Shown here one piece after another: positions 45,487-55,285 of a DNA stretch of 64,000 bases (position 1 is the stretch's first letter; every line of letters begins with the position of its first letter). Source of the stretch: Erythrobacter fulvus (lineage in GTDB: Bacteria > Pseudomonadota > Alphaproteobacteria > Sphingomonadales > Sphingomonadaceae); contig NZ_JAQQXQ010000001.1 in assembly GCF_028595285.1 (NCBI RefSeq), positions 84,308 through 148,307 of the forward strand. The letters run 5' to 3'. A program made the translations under genes and the position numbers. The notes beneath the pieces are model-generated. The model was not told where the DNA came from and made no database searches. It worked only from the letters and a program-made list of their open reading frames with translations.

Positions 45487-46055
45487 TCCAGTCCGTAAAT
45501 CCGGGTCGGGGTGACGACGGCATCAAGTGCCGCGTCATGAGGTTCGGCAGGCAATGCGTCGCATAGCTGCACGTCCCACGCCAACCCAATCGACAGAGCG
45601 GGCCGATGTTCCGCCAACCAGCGATCATAATGTCCGCCGCCCTGGCCGAGCCGTTCGAGCGAGGCGGTAAAGCCCACAAGCGGCACGAATAAAATGTCGG
45701 GGACAATGATTTCGGCCTCTGCCGGTGGCTGCAGCATGTCGAACGGGCCGGGCGCAAGATCGCTTTCGCCATAGGGGTCGACATGGCGAGCGAAGGTCAT
45801 CGGGGCACCGCGCGAAGCAAAGCGGGGCAGGGCGATGCCGTGTCCGGCCTCGTGGAAGAATCGCGCATAGCCGCCTGCGGGGGCTTCCCATGGTCCGGCA
45901 TGGTACAGACCGATCACCGCATCGGGCGCAATCCGGGAAAGCAGCGGCGAAGGGGGGCGATGGAACAGCAGCCCGCGGATCGCATCCGGCTGCGCTTCGA
46001 CATGCGCGCGGCGTGCAGCGCGAAGGGTTCGGCGAAGTTCGGTTTTGGTGGTCAC
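45483..46055 (-). CDS. fau: 5-formyltetrahydrofolate cyclo-ligase
   Basis: 190 residues. It converts 5-formyl-THF to methenyl-THF using ATP. The family signatures are the basic N-terminus ELRRTLRAARR and the GYGRGYYDRxL-type box, here RLGQGGGHYDRWL near residue 140. The GTG start at 46055 is uncertain; another in-frame GTG lies 18 bases upstream. It lies immediately downstream of the probable 6S RNA and zapA, the arrangement conserved from gamma- to alphaproteobacteria. Confidence 0.9.
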   Translation of the reverse strand: MTTKTELRRTLRAARRAHVEAQPDAIRGLLFHRPPSPLLSRIAPDAVIGLYHAGPWEAPAGGYARFFHEAGHGIALPRFASRGAPMTFARHVDPYGESDLAPGPFDMLQPPAEAEIIVPDILFVPLVGFTASLERLGQGGGHYDRWLAEHRPALSIGLAWDVQLCDALPAEPHDAALDAVVTPTRIYGLE

Positions 46056-46181
46056 GCGCTTCTTCAACCTCACATCAGAGCGCCAATCGGCCCGATGGGC
46101 CGCAAGGCCGACCGGCCGCCCGCAGCGACGCGCCCGAAGGGCGTGTGAGCGAGGAATTCCCACGCCGGAGGGCGTGTGGAG

Positions 46182-46204
46182 AAACAAAAACGTGGCGGAA
46201 CCAC
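46182..46204 (-). terminator. Intrinsic terminator of the probable 6S RNA
   Basis: On the minus strand a short GTGG / CCAC stem with a 5-base loop is followed by G and TTTTTGTTT. The stem is short but the U-tract is strong, and the position fits the 3' end of the RNA. Confidence 0.6.
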
Positions 46205-46345
46205 CATGGGTCGTTTGCACTAGAAATCCTCTGACGCCTAACGTCAGGTGGGAACCATATGTCCAAGCCCTCAGGACGAACCCGTGGACCCAGACAGGGA
46301 CAGCTCCCATGGATTGCTTATAGCCTCAGGGATATTCAATCGGCT
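46183..46345 (-). ncRNA. ssrS: Probable 6S RNA (RNA polymerase-binding regulator)
   Basis: The 328-base gap between zapA and the cyclo-ligase gene, read on the minus strand, can fold into one long interrupted hairpin. ATCCCTGAGGC near the 5' end pairs imperfectly with GCGTCAGAGGAT toward the 3' end, CTGTCC pairs with GGACAT farther in, and CCCT/AGGG closes the tip. A small hairpin CTGACG / CGTCAG sits on the 3' side of the central region, a known 6S feature. A terminator (GTGG / CCAC then TTTTTGTTT, 46182-46204) ends it. Position between zapA and ygfA is the classic ssrS location. The ends are approximate and the fold was done by eye. Confidence 0.7.
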
Positions 46346-46383
46346 CGTGCCGGGCAGTCCCGCCGTTGATGTATCTAAGCGCT

Positions 46384-46824
46384 CTAACCGAGCCCTTCAA
46401 GCGCCGCGGCGGTCGCTTCTGCCTGCTCCGCCAGAGCCTCCAGCCGTTCGGCCAGCGCGGCTGACGGGGCGGCTCCGCCGAACAGATCGGCCTGCGGTGT
46501 CGGGGGGGGAGGCGGCGCTTGACGGGCTGCGACCAGTTCCGCTTCCAGCCGCGCGATTTCGGCCCGTAAACAGTCTGCCTCCGCGCTGCCTTCGGGCGAG
46601 GTTTTGGCTTTGCCCGGCTTGCCTTTGCGCGCCTCGGCCAGTTCGTCGGCAAGGAACAGAGCGGCAAACAGCAGGTTCTGCGCTTCCAGCGGTGCACGCG
46701 CGGCACCCAGCAGCGCGTATTTTTCCGCGATCATCGCGCCCAGCGCTTCGATATGGGCTTCCTCGCCATCGGCGCAGGCCACCGGATAGCTTTTGGGGCC
46801 GATCGTAAGCGTGACGGTGCTCAT
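46384..46824 (-). CDS. zapA: ZapA, FtsZ-ring-associated protein
   Basis: 146 residues. The N-terminal ZapA domain reads TVTLTIGPKSYPVACADGEE and contains the IAEKYALLGA helix. A long helical region and a Pro-rich insertion (RQAPPPPPTPQ) precede an Ala/Glu coiled coil. ZapA cross-links FtsZ filaments at the division site. It is longer than the ~110-residue E. coli form, as usual in alphaproteobacteria. Confidence 0.88.
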   Translation of the reverse strand: MSTVTLTIGPKSYPVACADGEEAHIEALGAMIAEKYALLGAARAPLEAQNLLFAALFLADELAEARKGKPGKAKTSPEGSAEADCLRAEIARLEAELVAARQAPPPPPTPQADLFGGAAPSAALAERLEALAEQAEATAAALEGLG

Positions 46825-46830
46825 GCTTCG

Positions 46831-47046
46831 CTACTCTTCCAGCTTGCCGATCAGATCGTCGATTTCGCGAAGGCTTTCAGCTACCTGTTCGCGCAGCTTC
46901 TCATGCGCGTTCACCAGTTCGACGACCCGCGCCGAACCTGCGGCCTGCTGTCCGCCGGGCGACACCGTCGCTTCACGCGCGGCGGCGATCCGCTTCATCG
47001 CGGTTTCGATCCGGCCCAGTGCGCCTCCGATGCGGTCTTCGTGCAT
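46831..47046 (-). CDS. Small coiled-coil protein upstream of zapA (ZauP-like candidate)
   Basis: 71 residues, almost all helical with heptad-like spacing: GRIETAMKRIAAARE near the start, and VVELVNAHEKLREQVAE leading to IDDLIGKLEE at the end. It ends six bases before zapA and is clearly in its operon. Caulobacter has a coiled-coil ZapA partner, ZauP, encoded with zapA, so a similar division role is plausible but rests on context only. Confidence 0.65.
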   Translation of the reverse strand: MHEDRIGGALGRIETAMKRIAAAREATVSPGGQQAAGSARVVELVNAHEKLREQVAESLREIDDLIGKLEE

Positions 47047-47284
47047 GCCCGTGAAATACCAAGATAGGTTGCCCGCGCAAAGTCTTGGGCAGGCCTGTTG
47101 ATAAGTCCTCGGGGGGCGCCCAGCGCGATTGCGCTTTGTCGAGGTTGACCTCACCCCACGGCTCGGCAATGGCACAGCCCGCAATCGAGGGATCGAATCG
47201 CCCGCTCGCGCGCGCAGCGCGGACGGTCAGGCTCCGGGTCGGACGCGAAAGGCTTCGGGGCAGCATCAGGAGACACTCGCGCCC

Positions 47285-49264
47285 ATGACGATCGAACCCG
47301 CCCGCCTTCCGCTCATGGCCAATGCCATCCGTGCCCTTTCGATGGACGCGGTAGAGGCGGCCAATTCGGGCCACCCCGGGATGCCCATGGGCATGGCCGA
47401 CGTGGCAACGGCGCTGTTCACCGGCCACCTCAAGTTCGATCCGTCCGCGCCGCACTGGGCCGATCGCGATCGCTTTGTGTTGTCGGCAGGCCACGGCTCA
47501 ATGCTGATCTACAGCCTGCTCTACCTGACGGGCTATGCCGCGCCGACGATCGACGACATCCGCAATTTCCGCCAGCTTTCCAGCCCTTGCGCGGGGCACC
47601 CCGAAAACTTCCTGCTCGACGGGGTGGAATGCACCACCGGGCCGCTGGGGCAGGGGCTCGCGATGGCGGTGGGCATGGCGATGGCCGAACGGCACCTTAA
47701 TGCCGAATTTGGCGATGACCTGGTCGATCACCGCACCTGGGTGATCGCGGGCGACGGCTGCCTGATGGAAGGCATCAACCACGAGGCGATCGGGCTGGCC
47801 GGGCACCTTGGGCTTGGCCGCCTCAACGTGCTGTGGGACGACAACCGCATCACGATCGACGGCGCGACCGATCTTTCGACCTCCGAGGACATCAAGGCCC
47901 GCTATGTCGCGACCGGTTGGCACGTTACCGAGTGCGACGGGCATGACTTTGCCGATATCGAGCGTGCGCTGCAGGAAGCAAAGGCCGATCCGCGCCCCTC
48001 GCTGGTCGCCTGCCGCACCCTGATCGGCAAGGGGGCCCCGAACAAGCAGGGCACCAGCGCGACCCACGGATCGCCGCTGGGCGCGTCCGAAGTCGCCGCC
48101 GCGCGCGAGACGCTGGGGTGGGCGGCGGCGCCGTTCGAAATCCCGTCGGATATTCTCGCCGACTGGCACATGGCGGGCGAACCTGGCCGCCGCGCGCACG
48201 GCACCTGGGCAGGTCACCTCGAAGGCTCGCCCCGCAAGGCCGAGTTTGAGCGCCGCATGGCCGGCGATTTGCCGGAAGGCTTCAGCCTCAATGCGCATAT
48301 CGCGGGCCTGATCGAAGCGCCACAAAAGATTGCCACCCGCAAGGCTTCGGAAATCGCACTCGCCGCGATCAACAAGGCGCTGCCCGATACAATCGGCGGC
48401 AGCGCTGATCTGACGGGCTCGAACAACACGCTCGCAGGCGGCATCGGCACCTTCTCGAAGGACGATTATGCGGGCCGCTATGTCTATTACGGCATCCGCG
48501 AATTCGGCATGGCTGCGGCGATGAACGGCATGGCGCTGCACGGCGGGGTGATCCCCTATGGCGGCACGTTCCTCGTCTTTACCGACTACGCCCGCGGCGC
48601 GATCCGCCTGTCGGCGCTCCAGCACTGCCGCGTCGTCTATGTCATGACCCACGATTCCATCGGGCTGGGCGAAGACGGGCCGACACACCAGCCGATCGAG
48701 CATCTGGCGAGCCTGCGGGCGATGCCGAACCTTCTGGTGATGCGCCCCTGCGACGCGGTCGAGACTGCCGAGTGCTGGGAAATCGCTCTGACGCAGAAGG
48801 ATCGCCCGACGGTGCTTGCGCTGACCCGCCAGAACCTGCCGCAGCTGCGGCTTGAAGCGTCGGCGGAAAACCTTTCGGCAAAGGGCGCTTACCGGATCAA
48901 GGCTGCCGAAGGGCCGCGCAAGGCGGTGATCCTCGCCACGGGCTCGGAAGTATCGCTGGCAGCCGAATGCGCGACGCAGCTCGAAGCTGCTGGCATCGGC
49001 ACGGATGTTGTCTCGATGGTGTGCAGCGAGTTGTTCGACGAACAGGACGCCGCCTACCGCGCCGACATTTTGCCGGCTGACGCTCTGATCGTCTCGATCG
49101 AGGCGGCGAGCACCTTCGGCTGGCAGCGCTATACCGGGTGCGATGGCCTGAATATCGGCATCGACAGCTTCGGCGCCTCGGCGCCGGCAAGTGACCTGTT
49201 TGCCCATTTTGGCCTCACCGCGGAAGCAATCGTTCCGCAAATCCAGAACAAACTGAACGCTTAA
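47285..49264 (+). CDS. tkt: Transketolase
   Basis: 659 residues. It exchanges two-carbon units in the pentose phosphate pathway using thiamine diphosphate. The N-terminal motif is ANSGHPGMPMGMADV, the ThDP motif runs GDGCLMEG to NRITIDG, and the C-terminal part has REFGMAAAMNGMALHGG and THDSIGLGEDGPTHQP. AGGAG precedes the ATG. It heads a run of central-carbon genes on the plus strand. Confidence 0.96.
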   Translation: MTIEPARLPLMANAIRALSMDAVEAANSGHPGMPMGMADVATALFTGHLKFDPSAPHWADRDRFVLSAGHGSMLIYSLLYLTGYAAPTIDDIRNFRQLSSPCAGHPENFLLDGVECTTGPLGQGLAMAVGMAMAERHLNAEFGDDLVDHRTWVIAGDGCLMEGINHEAIGLAGHLGLGRLNVLWDDNRITIDGATDLSTSEDIKARYVATGWHVTECDGHDFADIERALQEAKADPRPSLVACRTLIGKGAPNKQGTSATHGSPLGASEVAAARETLGWAAAPFEIPSDILADWHMAGEPGRRAHGTWAGHLEGSPRKAEFERRMAGDLPEGFSLNAHIAGLIEAPQKIATRKASEIALAAINKALPDTIGGSADLTGSNNTLAGGIGTFSKDDYAGRYVYYGIREFGMAAAMNGMALHGGVIPYGGTFLVFTDYARGAIRLSALQHCRVVYVMTHDSIGLGEDGPTHQPIEHLASLRAMPNLLVMRPCDAVETAECWEIALTQKDRPTVLALTRQNLPQLRLEASAENLSAKGAYRIKAAEGPRKAVILATGSEVSLAAECATQLEAAGIGTDVVSMVCSELFDEQDAAYRADILPADALIVSIEAASTFGWQRYTGCDGLNIGIDSFGASAPASDLFAHFGLTAEAIVPQIQNKLNA

Positions 49265-49279
49265 GCAGGAGTACCTCTC

Positions 49280-50287
49280 ATGGCCACCAAAGTTGCCATC
49301 AACGGTTTCGGTCGCATCGGCCGCCTTGTTGCCCGCGCTATCCTCGAGCGCACGGATCACGATCTCGAACTGGTGGCGATCAATGATCTCGCCGATGCCA
49401 AGTCGAACGCGCTGCTGTTCGCCTATGACAGCGTTCACGGGCGTTTCGCGGGCGAGGTAAAGGCCGAGGGCGATGCCATCATCGTCAATGACAAGCGCAT
49501 TGCCGTGACCGCAGAGCGCGATCCGGGTAAGCTGCCGCACGCCGCAATGGGCATCGACATCGTGCTGGAATGCACCGGGTTCTTCCAGTCGGACGAAGCA
49601 AGCCGTCCGCACCTTGCCGCCGGTGCCAAGCGCGTGGTGATTTCGGCGCCGGCTACGGGCGTTTCGAAGACGATCGTCTACGGCGTGAACCACGAAACGC
49701 TGACCGCCGATGACGTGATCATCTCCAACGCAAGCTGCACCACCAACTGCCTTGCGCCGGTAGCCAAGGTGCTGAACGACGCGATCGGGATCGAGCGCGG
49801 CTTCATGACGACGATCCACAGCTACACCAACGACCAGCGCATGCTCGACCAGATCCACAAGGATCTGCGCCGGGCGCGTGCGGGCGCGGTCAATATGATT
49901 CCGACCACCACCGGCGCAGCGCGCGCGGTGGGCCTGGTGCTGCCTGAGCTCAAGGGCAAGCTCGACGGTTCGTCGGTGCGCGTGCCGACCCCCAACGTGT
50001 CGATGGTCGACCTAGTGTTCGTGCCGAGCCGCGACACCACCGCCGAAGAAGTGAACGCTGCGCTCAAGGCCGCTGCGGAAGGTCCGATGAAGGGTGTGCT
50101 CGACTTTACCGAAGAGCCGCTGGTTTCGAGCGATTTCAATCACTACCCGGCGTCTTCTACAGTCGATTCGCTGGAAACCAGCGTGATGGAAGGCAAGCTT
50201 GCCCGCGTGGTGAGCTGGTATGACAACGAATGGGGCTTCTCCAACCGGATGATCGACACCGCCGGGGTGATGGCGAAGTTCCTCTGA
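49280..50287 (+). CDS. gap: Glyceraldehyde-3-phosphate dehydrogenase
   Basis: 335 residues. NAD-binding start [16 protein letters not shown], catalytic Cys153 in [12 protein letters not shown] and the phosphate-binding [11 protein letters not shown] segment. It follows tkt by 15 bases and precedes pgk by 25, clearly one operon. Confidence 0.97.
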   Translation: MATKVAINGFGRIGRLVARAILERTDHDLELVAINDLADAKSNALLFAYDSVHGRFAGEVKAEGDAIIVNDKRIAVTAERDPGKLPHAAMGIDIVLECTGFFQSDEASRPHLAAGAKRVVISAPATGVSKTIVYGVNHETLTADDVIISNASCTTNCLAPVAKVLNDAIGIERGFMTTIHSYTNDQRMLDQIHKDLRRARAGAVNMIPTTTGAARAVGLVLPELKGKLDGSSVRVPTPNVSMVDLVFVPSRDTTAEEVNAALKAAAEGPMKGVLDFTEEPLVSSDFNHYPASSTVDSLETSVMEGKLARVVSWYDNEWGFSNRMIDTAGVMAKFL

Positions 50288-50312
50288 TCCGATCCCGCCA
50301 GCGGAGGTGACC

Positions 50313-51515
50313 GTGGCCAAGTTCAAGACCCTCGATGATCTGCCTGCCGATCTGACCGGCAAGGTTGCGCTGGTGCGCGTCGACCTGAACCTGCCGATGA
50401 AGGACGGTTCGGCCACCGACGTTACGCGGGTCGAGGCGGTGAAGCCGACGATTCTCGAACTGGCGGGCAAGGGCGCCAAGGTGCTGCTGCTCGCCCATTT
50501 CGGGCGGCCGGGCGGACAGCGTTCTTCGGTGCTCTCCACCAGCATGGTCATCGGCGATGTCGAGAAGGTGCTTGGCAAGGAAGTGATGTTCATTCCCGAA
50601 ATCGCAGGGCCGGTCGTCGAACAGTCAATCGGCATCCTGCGTGCAGGGGACATTGGCCTGCTAGACAACACCCGTTTCTGGCCGGGCGAGGAAAAGAACG
50701 ATCCCAACCTTGCACAGGCCATTGCCGCGCACGGTGATTTCTACGTCAACGATGCCTTCAGCGCTGCGCACCGCGCGCACGCCACCACCGAAGGTCTGGC
50801 ACACTTCCTGCCCGCCTATGCAGGCCGTTCGATGGAAGCCGAACTGAAGGCACTGGACGCCGCGCTGGGCACGCCGGAACAGCCGGTCGCCGCAGTGGTG
50901 GGCGGGGCCAAAGTCTCGACCAAGCTCGCCGTGCTCGAAAACCTTGTCGGCAAGGTACAGCACCTCATCATCGGCGGAGGGATGGCCAACACCTTCCTCG
51001 CGGCGCGCGGGGTCGATGTGGGCAAGAGCCTGTGCGAGCATGACCTTGCGCCTACCGTGGCAAAGATCATGGACGAGGCGGATCATGCCGGTTGCACCGT
51101 TCACCTGCCTTACGATGTGGTGGTGGCGAAGGAATTCGCGGCCAATCCGCCGTCCTTGCGCACCTGCAACGTCCACGAAGTCGCCGCGGACGAGATGATC
51201 CTCGATCTCGGTCCGCAGGCGGTCGAAGCGCTCGCAGATGTGCTCAAGACCTGCCGCACGCTGGTGTGGAACGGGCCGCTGGGGGCCTTCGAGACCGAAC
51301 CTTTCGATGCCGCTACCGTGGCGCTGGCACGTACTGCGGCGGCGCTGACGCTTGAAGGCTCGCTCACCAGCGTTGCCGGGGGCGGAGATACCGTCGCGGC
51401 GCTGGCGCAGGCCGGGGTGGCGGAAGAATTCTCTTATGTTTCAACAGCTGGTGGCGCATTCCTTGAATGGATGGAAGGACGCGTTCTACCTGGCGTCGCC
51501 GCGCTCGCAAGCTGA
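50313..51515 (+). CDS. pgk: Phosphoglycerate kinase
   Basis: 400 residues. N-terminal [12 protein letters not shown], the hinge-region [10 protein letters not shown], and the C-terminal nucleotide box ending [15 protein letters not shown] at 50313 is chosen because GGAGG (50303-50307) is spaced correctly; the in-frame GTG at 50307 overlaps that sequence. Confidence 0.96.
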   Translation: MAKFKTLDDLPADLTGKVALVRVDLNLPMKDGSATDVTRVEAVKPTILELAGKGAKVLLLAHFGRPGGQRSSVLSTSMVIGDVEKVLGKEVMFIPEIAGPVVEQSIGILRAGDIGLLDNTRFWPGEEKNDPNLAQAIAAHGDFYVNDAFSAAHRAHATTEGLAHFLPAYAGRSMEAELKALDAALGTPEQPVAAVVGGAKVSTKLAVLENLVGKVQHLIIGGGMANTFLAARGVDVGKSLCEHDLAPTVAKIMDEADHAGCTVHLPYDVVVAKEFAANPPSLRTCNVHEVAADEMILDLGPQAVEALADVLKTCRTLVWNGPLGAFETEPFDAATVALARTAAALTLEGSLTSVAGGGDTVAALAQAGVAEEFSYVSTAGGAFLEWMEGRVLPGVAALAS

Positions 51516-51516
51516 T

Positions 51517-51942
51517 ATGGCGGATGTTGCGGTCGAGATCGAAGCACTCGAACTGCGCCTGATGCGCGCATGGGTGGCTGGCGACGCCAAAGAGGCGAAG
51601 AAGCTCACCACGCGCGATTTTATGTGCATGGTCGGCACGCTGCCGCCGCAATTGCTTGACCGACCGAGCTTTGTTGCTGGTATCGAACGCGGTTTCGCCT
51701 GCACAAAGTTCGCCTTCCGCGAGGTGGTTGCGCGCCAGCACGGCAAAAACGCATGGTTCGTCGCCGGTGCCGAGCTTGAACTGGGCCTGGGCAATAAGGT
51801 TTGGTCGGGCCCGTTTCTGGTGACGGGGCTATGGCGCAAGGGCGCGATCGGCGGCTGGAAGCTGGCCGAGCGCAGCATTGCCCGGCTGGAGGAAGGCGAG
51901 GGTCTCGCCGCCGCAGTCGGCAAGCTGCAATTGTGGAAATAG
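51517..51942 (+). CDS. NTF2-like/SnoaL-like small protein (DUF4440 type)
   Basis: 141 residues. It starts with a helix containing ALELRLMRAWVAGDAKEAKK and has a mixed beta region with GPFLVTGLWRKG, the shape of the NTF2-like cone fold. The function is unknown. It begins one base after the pgk stop, so it is translated with the glycolytic genes; the reason for that linkage is unclear. Confidence 0.75.
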   Translation: MADVAVEIEALELRLMRAWVAGDAKEAKKLTTRDFMCMVGTLPPQLLDRPSFVAGIERGFACTKFAFREVVARQHGKNAWFVAGAELELGLGNKVWSGPFLVTGLWRKGAIGGWKLAERSIARLEEGEGLAAAVGKLQLWK

Positions 51943-51952
51943 GGGCAGCGCG

Positions 51953-52405
51953 ATGAGCGAGATGATGGAGGCCAGTTACGGCCAGCTTTCCACCATGGAC
52001 AGCGGCGAGTTTGCCGGGTGGCGATATTGGCAGGGCGATCCGTTCGAAACCCGCTCCGGCCCGTTCTATTACCGCCGCGAGGACGACGGCTCATATGTCA
52101 GCGCCTTCCGCGCCGAACCGCGCCACATGAACGGCGGCGGGTTCATGCATGGCGGGTGCATGATGACCTTCGCCGATTTCGCGCTGTTTGCGATTGCGAC
52201 CGATGTTCTGAATGGCGATCATGCGGTGACGCTGAACCTGTCGGGCGATTTCCTCGGCCCGATCGCCAGCGGCGCGCTGGTCGAGGCGCGCGGCGAAGTC
52301 ACGCGCGGCGGGGGCAAGACGATCTTCGTACGCGGTCTGGTGACCGGTGACGGCCAGCCTGCGCTCAGTTTTACGGGTATCATTCGCCGCCTTGCAAGGC
52401 GCTGA
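51953..52405 (+). CDS. PaaI-type hotdog-fold thioesterase
   Basis: 150 residues. The hotdog signature RHMNGGGFMHGGCMMTFADFA and TLNLSGDFLGPI match the PaaI family of acyl-CoA thioesterases. The substrate is unknown. It lies 10 bases after the NTF2-like gene in the same operon. Confidence 0.87.
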   Translation: MSEMMEASYGQLSTMDSGEFAGWRYWQGDPFETRSGPFYYRREDDGSYVSAFRAEPRHMNGGGFMHGGCMMTFADFALFAIATDVLNGDHAVTLNLSGDFLGPIASGALVEARGEVTRGGGKTIFVRGLVTGDGQPALSFTGIIRRLARR

Positions 52406-52563
52406 TTCCCGCATCCTGCGCAGCCTTTTGTGCACATGCAGCATGGCCTGTTGCAGCGGCGCGAGGGCGGCGCTAAGGGCGCGGGCAAGCGGCTCTGCAT
52501 AGGTATGCACAGGCGGGCCGCACCGCACCGGATTTCGCTTTTGCGCCACTGGAGAACGCCGCA

Positions 52564-53448
52564 ATGAACACCCAGACCATGACTGATCGTATCGCCACCG
52601 GACAGGGGTTCATCGCCGCGCTTGACCAGTCGGGCGGATCGACGCCCAAGGCGCTGCGCGGTTACGGTGTCGAGGACAGCGAATGGTCGGGCGATGACGA
52701 AATGTTCGCGCAGATCCACGCGATGCGCGCGCGCGTCATCACCTCGCCGTGCTTCGGCAGCGGCAAAGTGATCGGCGCGATTCTGTTCGAAAAGACCATG
52801 GACGGCATGGTGGACGGCAAGAGCACCGCCGATGCGCTGAAGGATCGCGGCATCGTTCCTTTCATCAAGGTCGACGAAGGTCTGGCTGAGGAGGCCGACG
52901 GCGTGCAGCTGATGAAGCCGATGACAAAGCTTACGGCGCTGCTCGAAAAGTCGGTTGCCGCAGGGATGTTCGGCACCAAGATGCGCTCGGTTATCAAGGC
53001 GGCGAACCCCGCTGGTATTGCAGCCGTGGTCGCCCAACAGTTCGAGGTGGGCAAGCAGATCATTGCCGCCGGCCTGATGCCGATCATCGAGCCCGAATAT
53101 GACATCACCTCCGATGACCGCGCCGAGGGAGAGAACATCCTGCTGGCCGAGATCACCAAGCAGCTCGAAGCGCTGCCGGAAGGCCAGCAGGTGATGCTCA
53201 AGCTGTCGATCCCGGCGACGGCGGGCCTTTACACCCCGCTGGTCAACCATCCCAAGGTGCTGCGTGTCGTTGCGCTGTCGGGAGGCTTTTCGACGGATGA
53301 TGCCTGTTCGCGGCTTGCCCAGAACCCCGGCATGATCGCGAGCTTCAGCCGCGGCTTGCTCCAGGACCTGCGCAAGAGCCAGTCGGACGAGGAATTCAAC
53401 ACCGTGCTCGGCAAGGCGATCGACCAGATCGCCAGCGCGAGCGTGTGA
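52564..53448 (+). CDS. fbaB: Class I fructose-bisphosphate aldolase
   Basis: 294 residues of the bacterial class I (Schiff-base) type. The N-terminal GFIAALDQSGGSTPKAL and the Lys in VMLKLSIPATAGLY are diagnostic. It cleaves fructose-1,6-bisphosphate without a metal ion. It continues the plus-strand central-carbon run but is separated by 158 bases, which may carry its own promoter. Confidence 0.94.
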   Translation: MNTQTMTDRIATGQGFIAALDQSGGSTPKALRGYGVEDSEWSGDDEMFAQIHAMRARVITSPCFGSGKVIGAILFEKTMDGMVDGKSTADALKDRGIVPFIKVDEGLAEEADGVQLMKPMTKLTALLEKSVAAGMFGTKMRSVIKAANPAGIAAVVAQQFEVGKQIIAAGLMPIIEPEYDITSDDRAEGENILLAEITKQLEALPEGQQVMLKLSIPATAGLYTPLVNHPKVLRVVALSGGFSTDDACSRLAQNPGMIASFSRGLLQDLRKSQSDEEFNTVLGKAIDQIASASV

Positions 53449-53489
53449 ACAGGTGACAGCTGACGCCTGAGCGATTAGCGAGGCGCGCC

Positions 53490-54122
53490 ATGACCGACAC
53501 CCAGCTTTATCTCATCTCGCCGCTCGACGTCGGCGGCGACTTTCCCCTGCGGCTCGAACGCGCGCTGGCGGCGGGGAAGGGGCTTGTGACCGCCTTCCAG
53601 TTTCGCGTGAAGGGGATCGACCAGCACGAGGCTGCCCGTCTTGCCGAGCCGCTTCAGGCGATCTGTGCGGCGCATGACGTGGCATTCATCGTCAATGATT
53701 CGGTCGCTCTGGCAAAGCGGCTGAAGGCGGACGGGGTGCATCTCGGGCAGGGCGACGGCTCGCCCAAGGATGCGCGCGCCGAATTGGGGCGCGATGCGCA
53801 GATCGGGGTCACCTGCCACGCCAGTCGTCATCTGGCGATGGAGGCGGGTGAGGCGGGGGCCGACTATGTCGCCTTCGGGGCGTTCTTTCCGTCCTCCACC
53901 AAGGATAAGGGCGATGCGGAACGACCCGCGCCCGAACTGCCGGACTGGTGGACGAACCTGTTCGAAATCCCCTGTGTCGCCATCGGCGGGATCACGCCGG
54001 AAAACTGCAAGCCGCTGGTAGAGGCCGGCGCGGACTTTCTGGCAGTATCGGGCGGGGTGTGGAACGGCGACGAAGTTGCCGCGATCGCAGCTTTTGCCGA
54101 AGCGATTGCGGCAGCGCGTTAA
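53490..54122 (+). CDS. thiE: Thiamine-phosphate synthase (ThiE)
   Basis: 210 residues forming a TIM barrel: QFRVKG, FIVNDSVALAKRLKADGVHLGQGD, AGADYVAFGAFFPSSTK and CVAIGGITPEN give the pyrophosphate-binding and product-binding loops. It couples the thiazole and pyrimidine halves of thiamine. No TPP riboswitch is seen upstream. Its 3' end overlaps the convergent exported protein by four bases. Confidence 0.9.
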   Translation: MTDTQLYLISPLDVGGDFPLRLERALAAGKGLVTAFQFRVKGIDQHEAARLAEPLQAICAAHDVAFIVNDSVALAKRLKADGVHLGQGDGSPKDARAELGRDAQIGVTCHASRHLAMEAGEAGADYVAFGAFFPSSTKDKGDAERPAPELPDWWTNLFEIPCVAIGGITPENCKPLVEAGADFLAVSGGVWNGDEVAAIAAFAEAIAAAR

Positions 54123-54541
54123 CCCACGCTGCCCAGCCGGGTGCAGATCAGCTTTGACAGTGTGCCATCGGGGTTCATCTTCTGCAGGGTGTTGTCGCCC
54201 AGCACCTGGAAGCGTTCGTCCTTCTTGGGGCCGCGGGTGAAAACCAGTTCGGTGCCGCGCAACAGGTAGATGCCGTTGCCGGACGCGTTGCGGTAGCTCG
54301 AGGCATTGCCGATGCGGAAGCCTTCTTCGGGCAAGACGACATAGGCCTCGCCCCCGGCATCGCCGGGCAAGGCGCATTCCCATTCGCCGCGCTGCAAGGT
54401 GCCCAGCATTCCGCCACTGGGCGCAGCGGAGCGGCTAGCGGGTACCGCATCCTTGCGATCTTGCGCCCCGCCGATGCCCGAACCAAAGGCGGCGAGCGCG
54501 GCTGCACAAAGCGCGAGGATGATGATCGTGCGGGTACGCAT
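54119..54541 (-). CDS. Exported protein of unknown function
   Basis: 140 residues with a clear signal peptide ([23 protein letters not shown]). The mature part has two cysteines (WECALPG and KLICTRLG) and short beta-like segments [12 protein letters not shown] and [13 protein letters not shown]. No family is recognised. Confidence 0.7.
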   Translation of the reverse strand: MRTRTIIILALCAAALAAFGSGIGGAQDRKDAVPASRSAAPSGGMLGTLQRGEWECALPGDAGGEAYVVLPEEGFRIGNASSYRNASGNGIYLLRGTELVFTRGPKKDERFQVLGDNTLQKMNPDGTLSKLICTRLGSVG

Positions 54542-54710
54542 GACGACGGCCCTACCAGCGCGCCGAGCCGGACGCCACGCCTTTCCGTTCGGATTTTGGC
54601 GGTGCTTGCCGTGTCGCCAGCTATCGGCTATCGGCGCGCATCATTTCCGGGCGAGCGCCTTTTGCGGTGCGGAGCCCTCCCGTCTCCCTTGCACAAAGGC
54701 CCGTAGCCCC

Positions 54711-55274
54711 ATGAAGATCAGCGGCGTCGATATTCGCCCCGGCAATATCCTTGAATACGAAGGCGGCATCTGGAAGGTCGCCAAGATCCAGCACACCCAG
54801 CCCGGCAAGGGCGGGGCCTACATGCAGGTCGAAATGAAGAACCTGCAGGATGGCCGCAAGACCAACGTGCGCTTCCGCAGCGCCGACACGGTTGAGCGCG
54901 TGCGGCTCGACACCAAGGAATTCCAGTTCCTCTATGCCGAGGGCGAGGATCTGGTGTTCATGGACAACGACACCTACGAACAGATCACGCTGCCCGGTGA
55001 CCTGCTTGGCGATGCGCGCCCGTTCCTTCAGGACGGGATGCAGGTGAACCTTGAGCTGTGGGACGAAAAGCCGATTTCGGTCGAGCTGCCCGCGCAGGTT
55101 GAAGCCACCATCGTTGAGGCCGACGCCGTGGTGAAGGGGCAGACCGCCTCGTCTAGCTACAAGCCCGCGATCCTCGATAACGGCGTGCGTATCATGGTCC
55201 CGCCGCACATCGGCAGCGGCACCCGCATCATCGTCGATGTGTACGAGCAGGCCTACGTCGGCAAGGCCGGCTGA
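54711..55274 (+). CDS. efp: Elongation factor P
   Basis: 187 residues, three beta-barrel domains. It relieves ribosome stalling at proline stretches. The KOW-like start is [19 protein letters not shown], and the tip of domain I reads [11 protein letters not shown] with Lys33 as the residue that is modified in many EF-Ps. The end [18 protein letters not shown] is typical. Confidence 0.95.
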   Translation: MKISGVDIRPGNILEYEGGIWKVAKIQHTQPGKGGAYMQVEMKNLQDGRKTNVRFRSADTVERVRLDTKEFQFLYAEGEDLVFMDNDTYEQITLPGDLLGDARPFLQDGMQVNLELWDEKPISVELPAQVEATIVEADAVVKGQTASSSYKPAILDNGVRIMVPPHIGSGTRIIVDVYEQAYVGKAG

Positions 55275-55285
55275 GGACACGTCAG

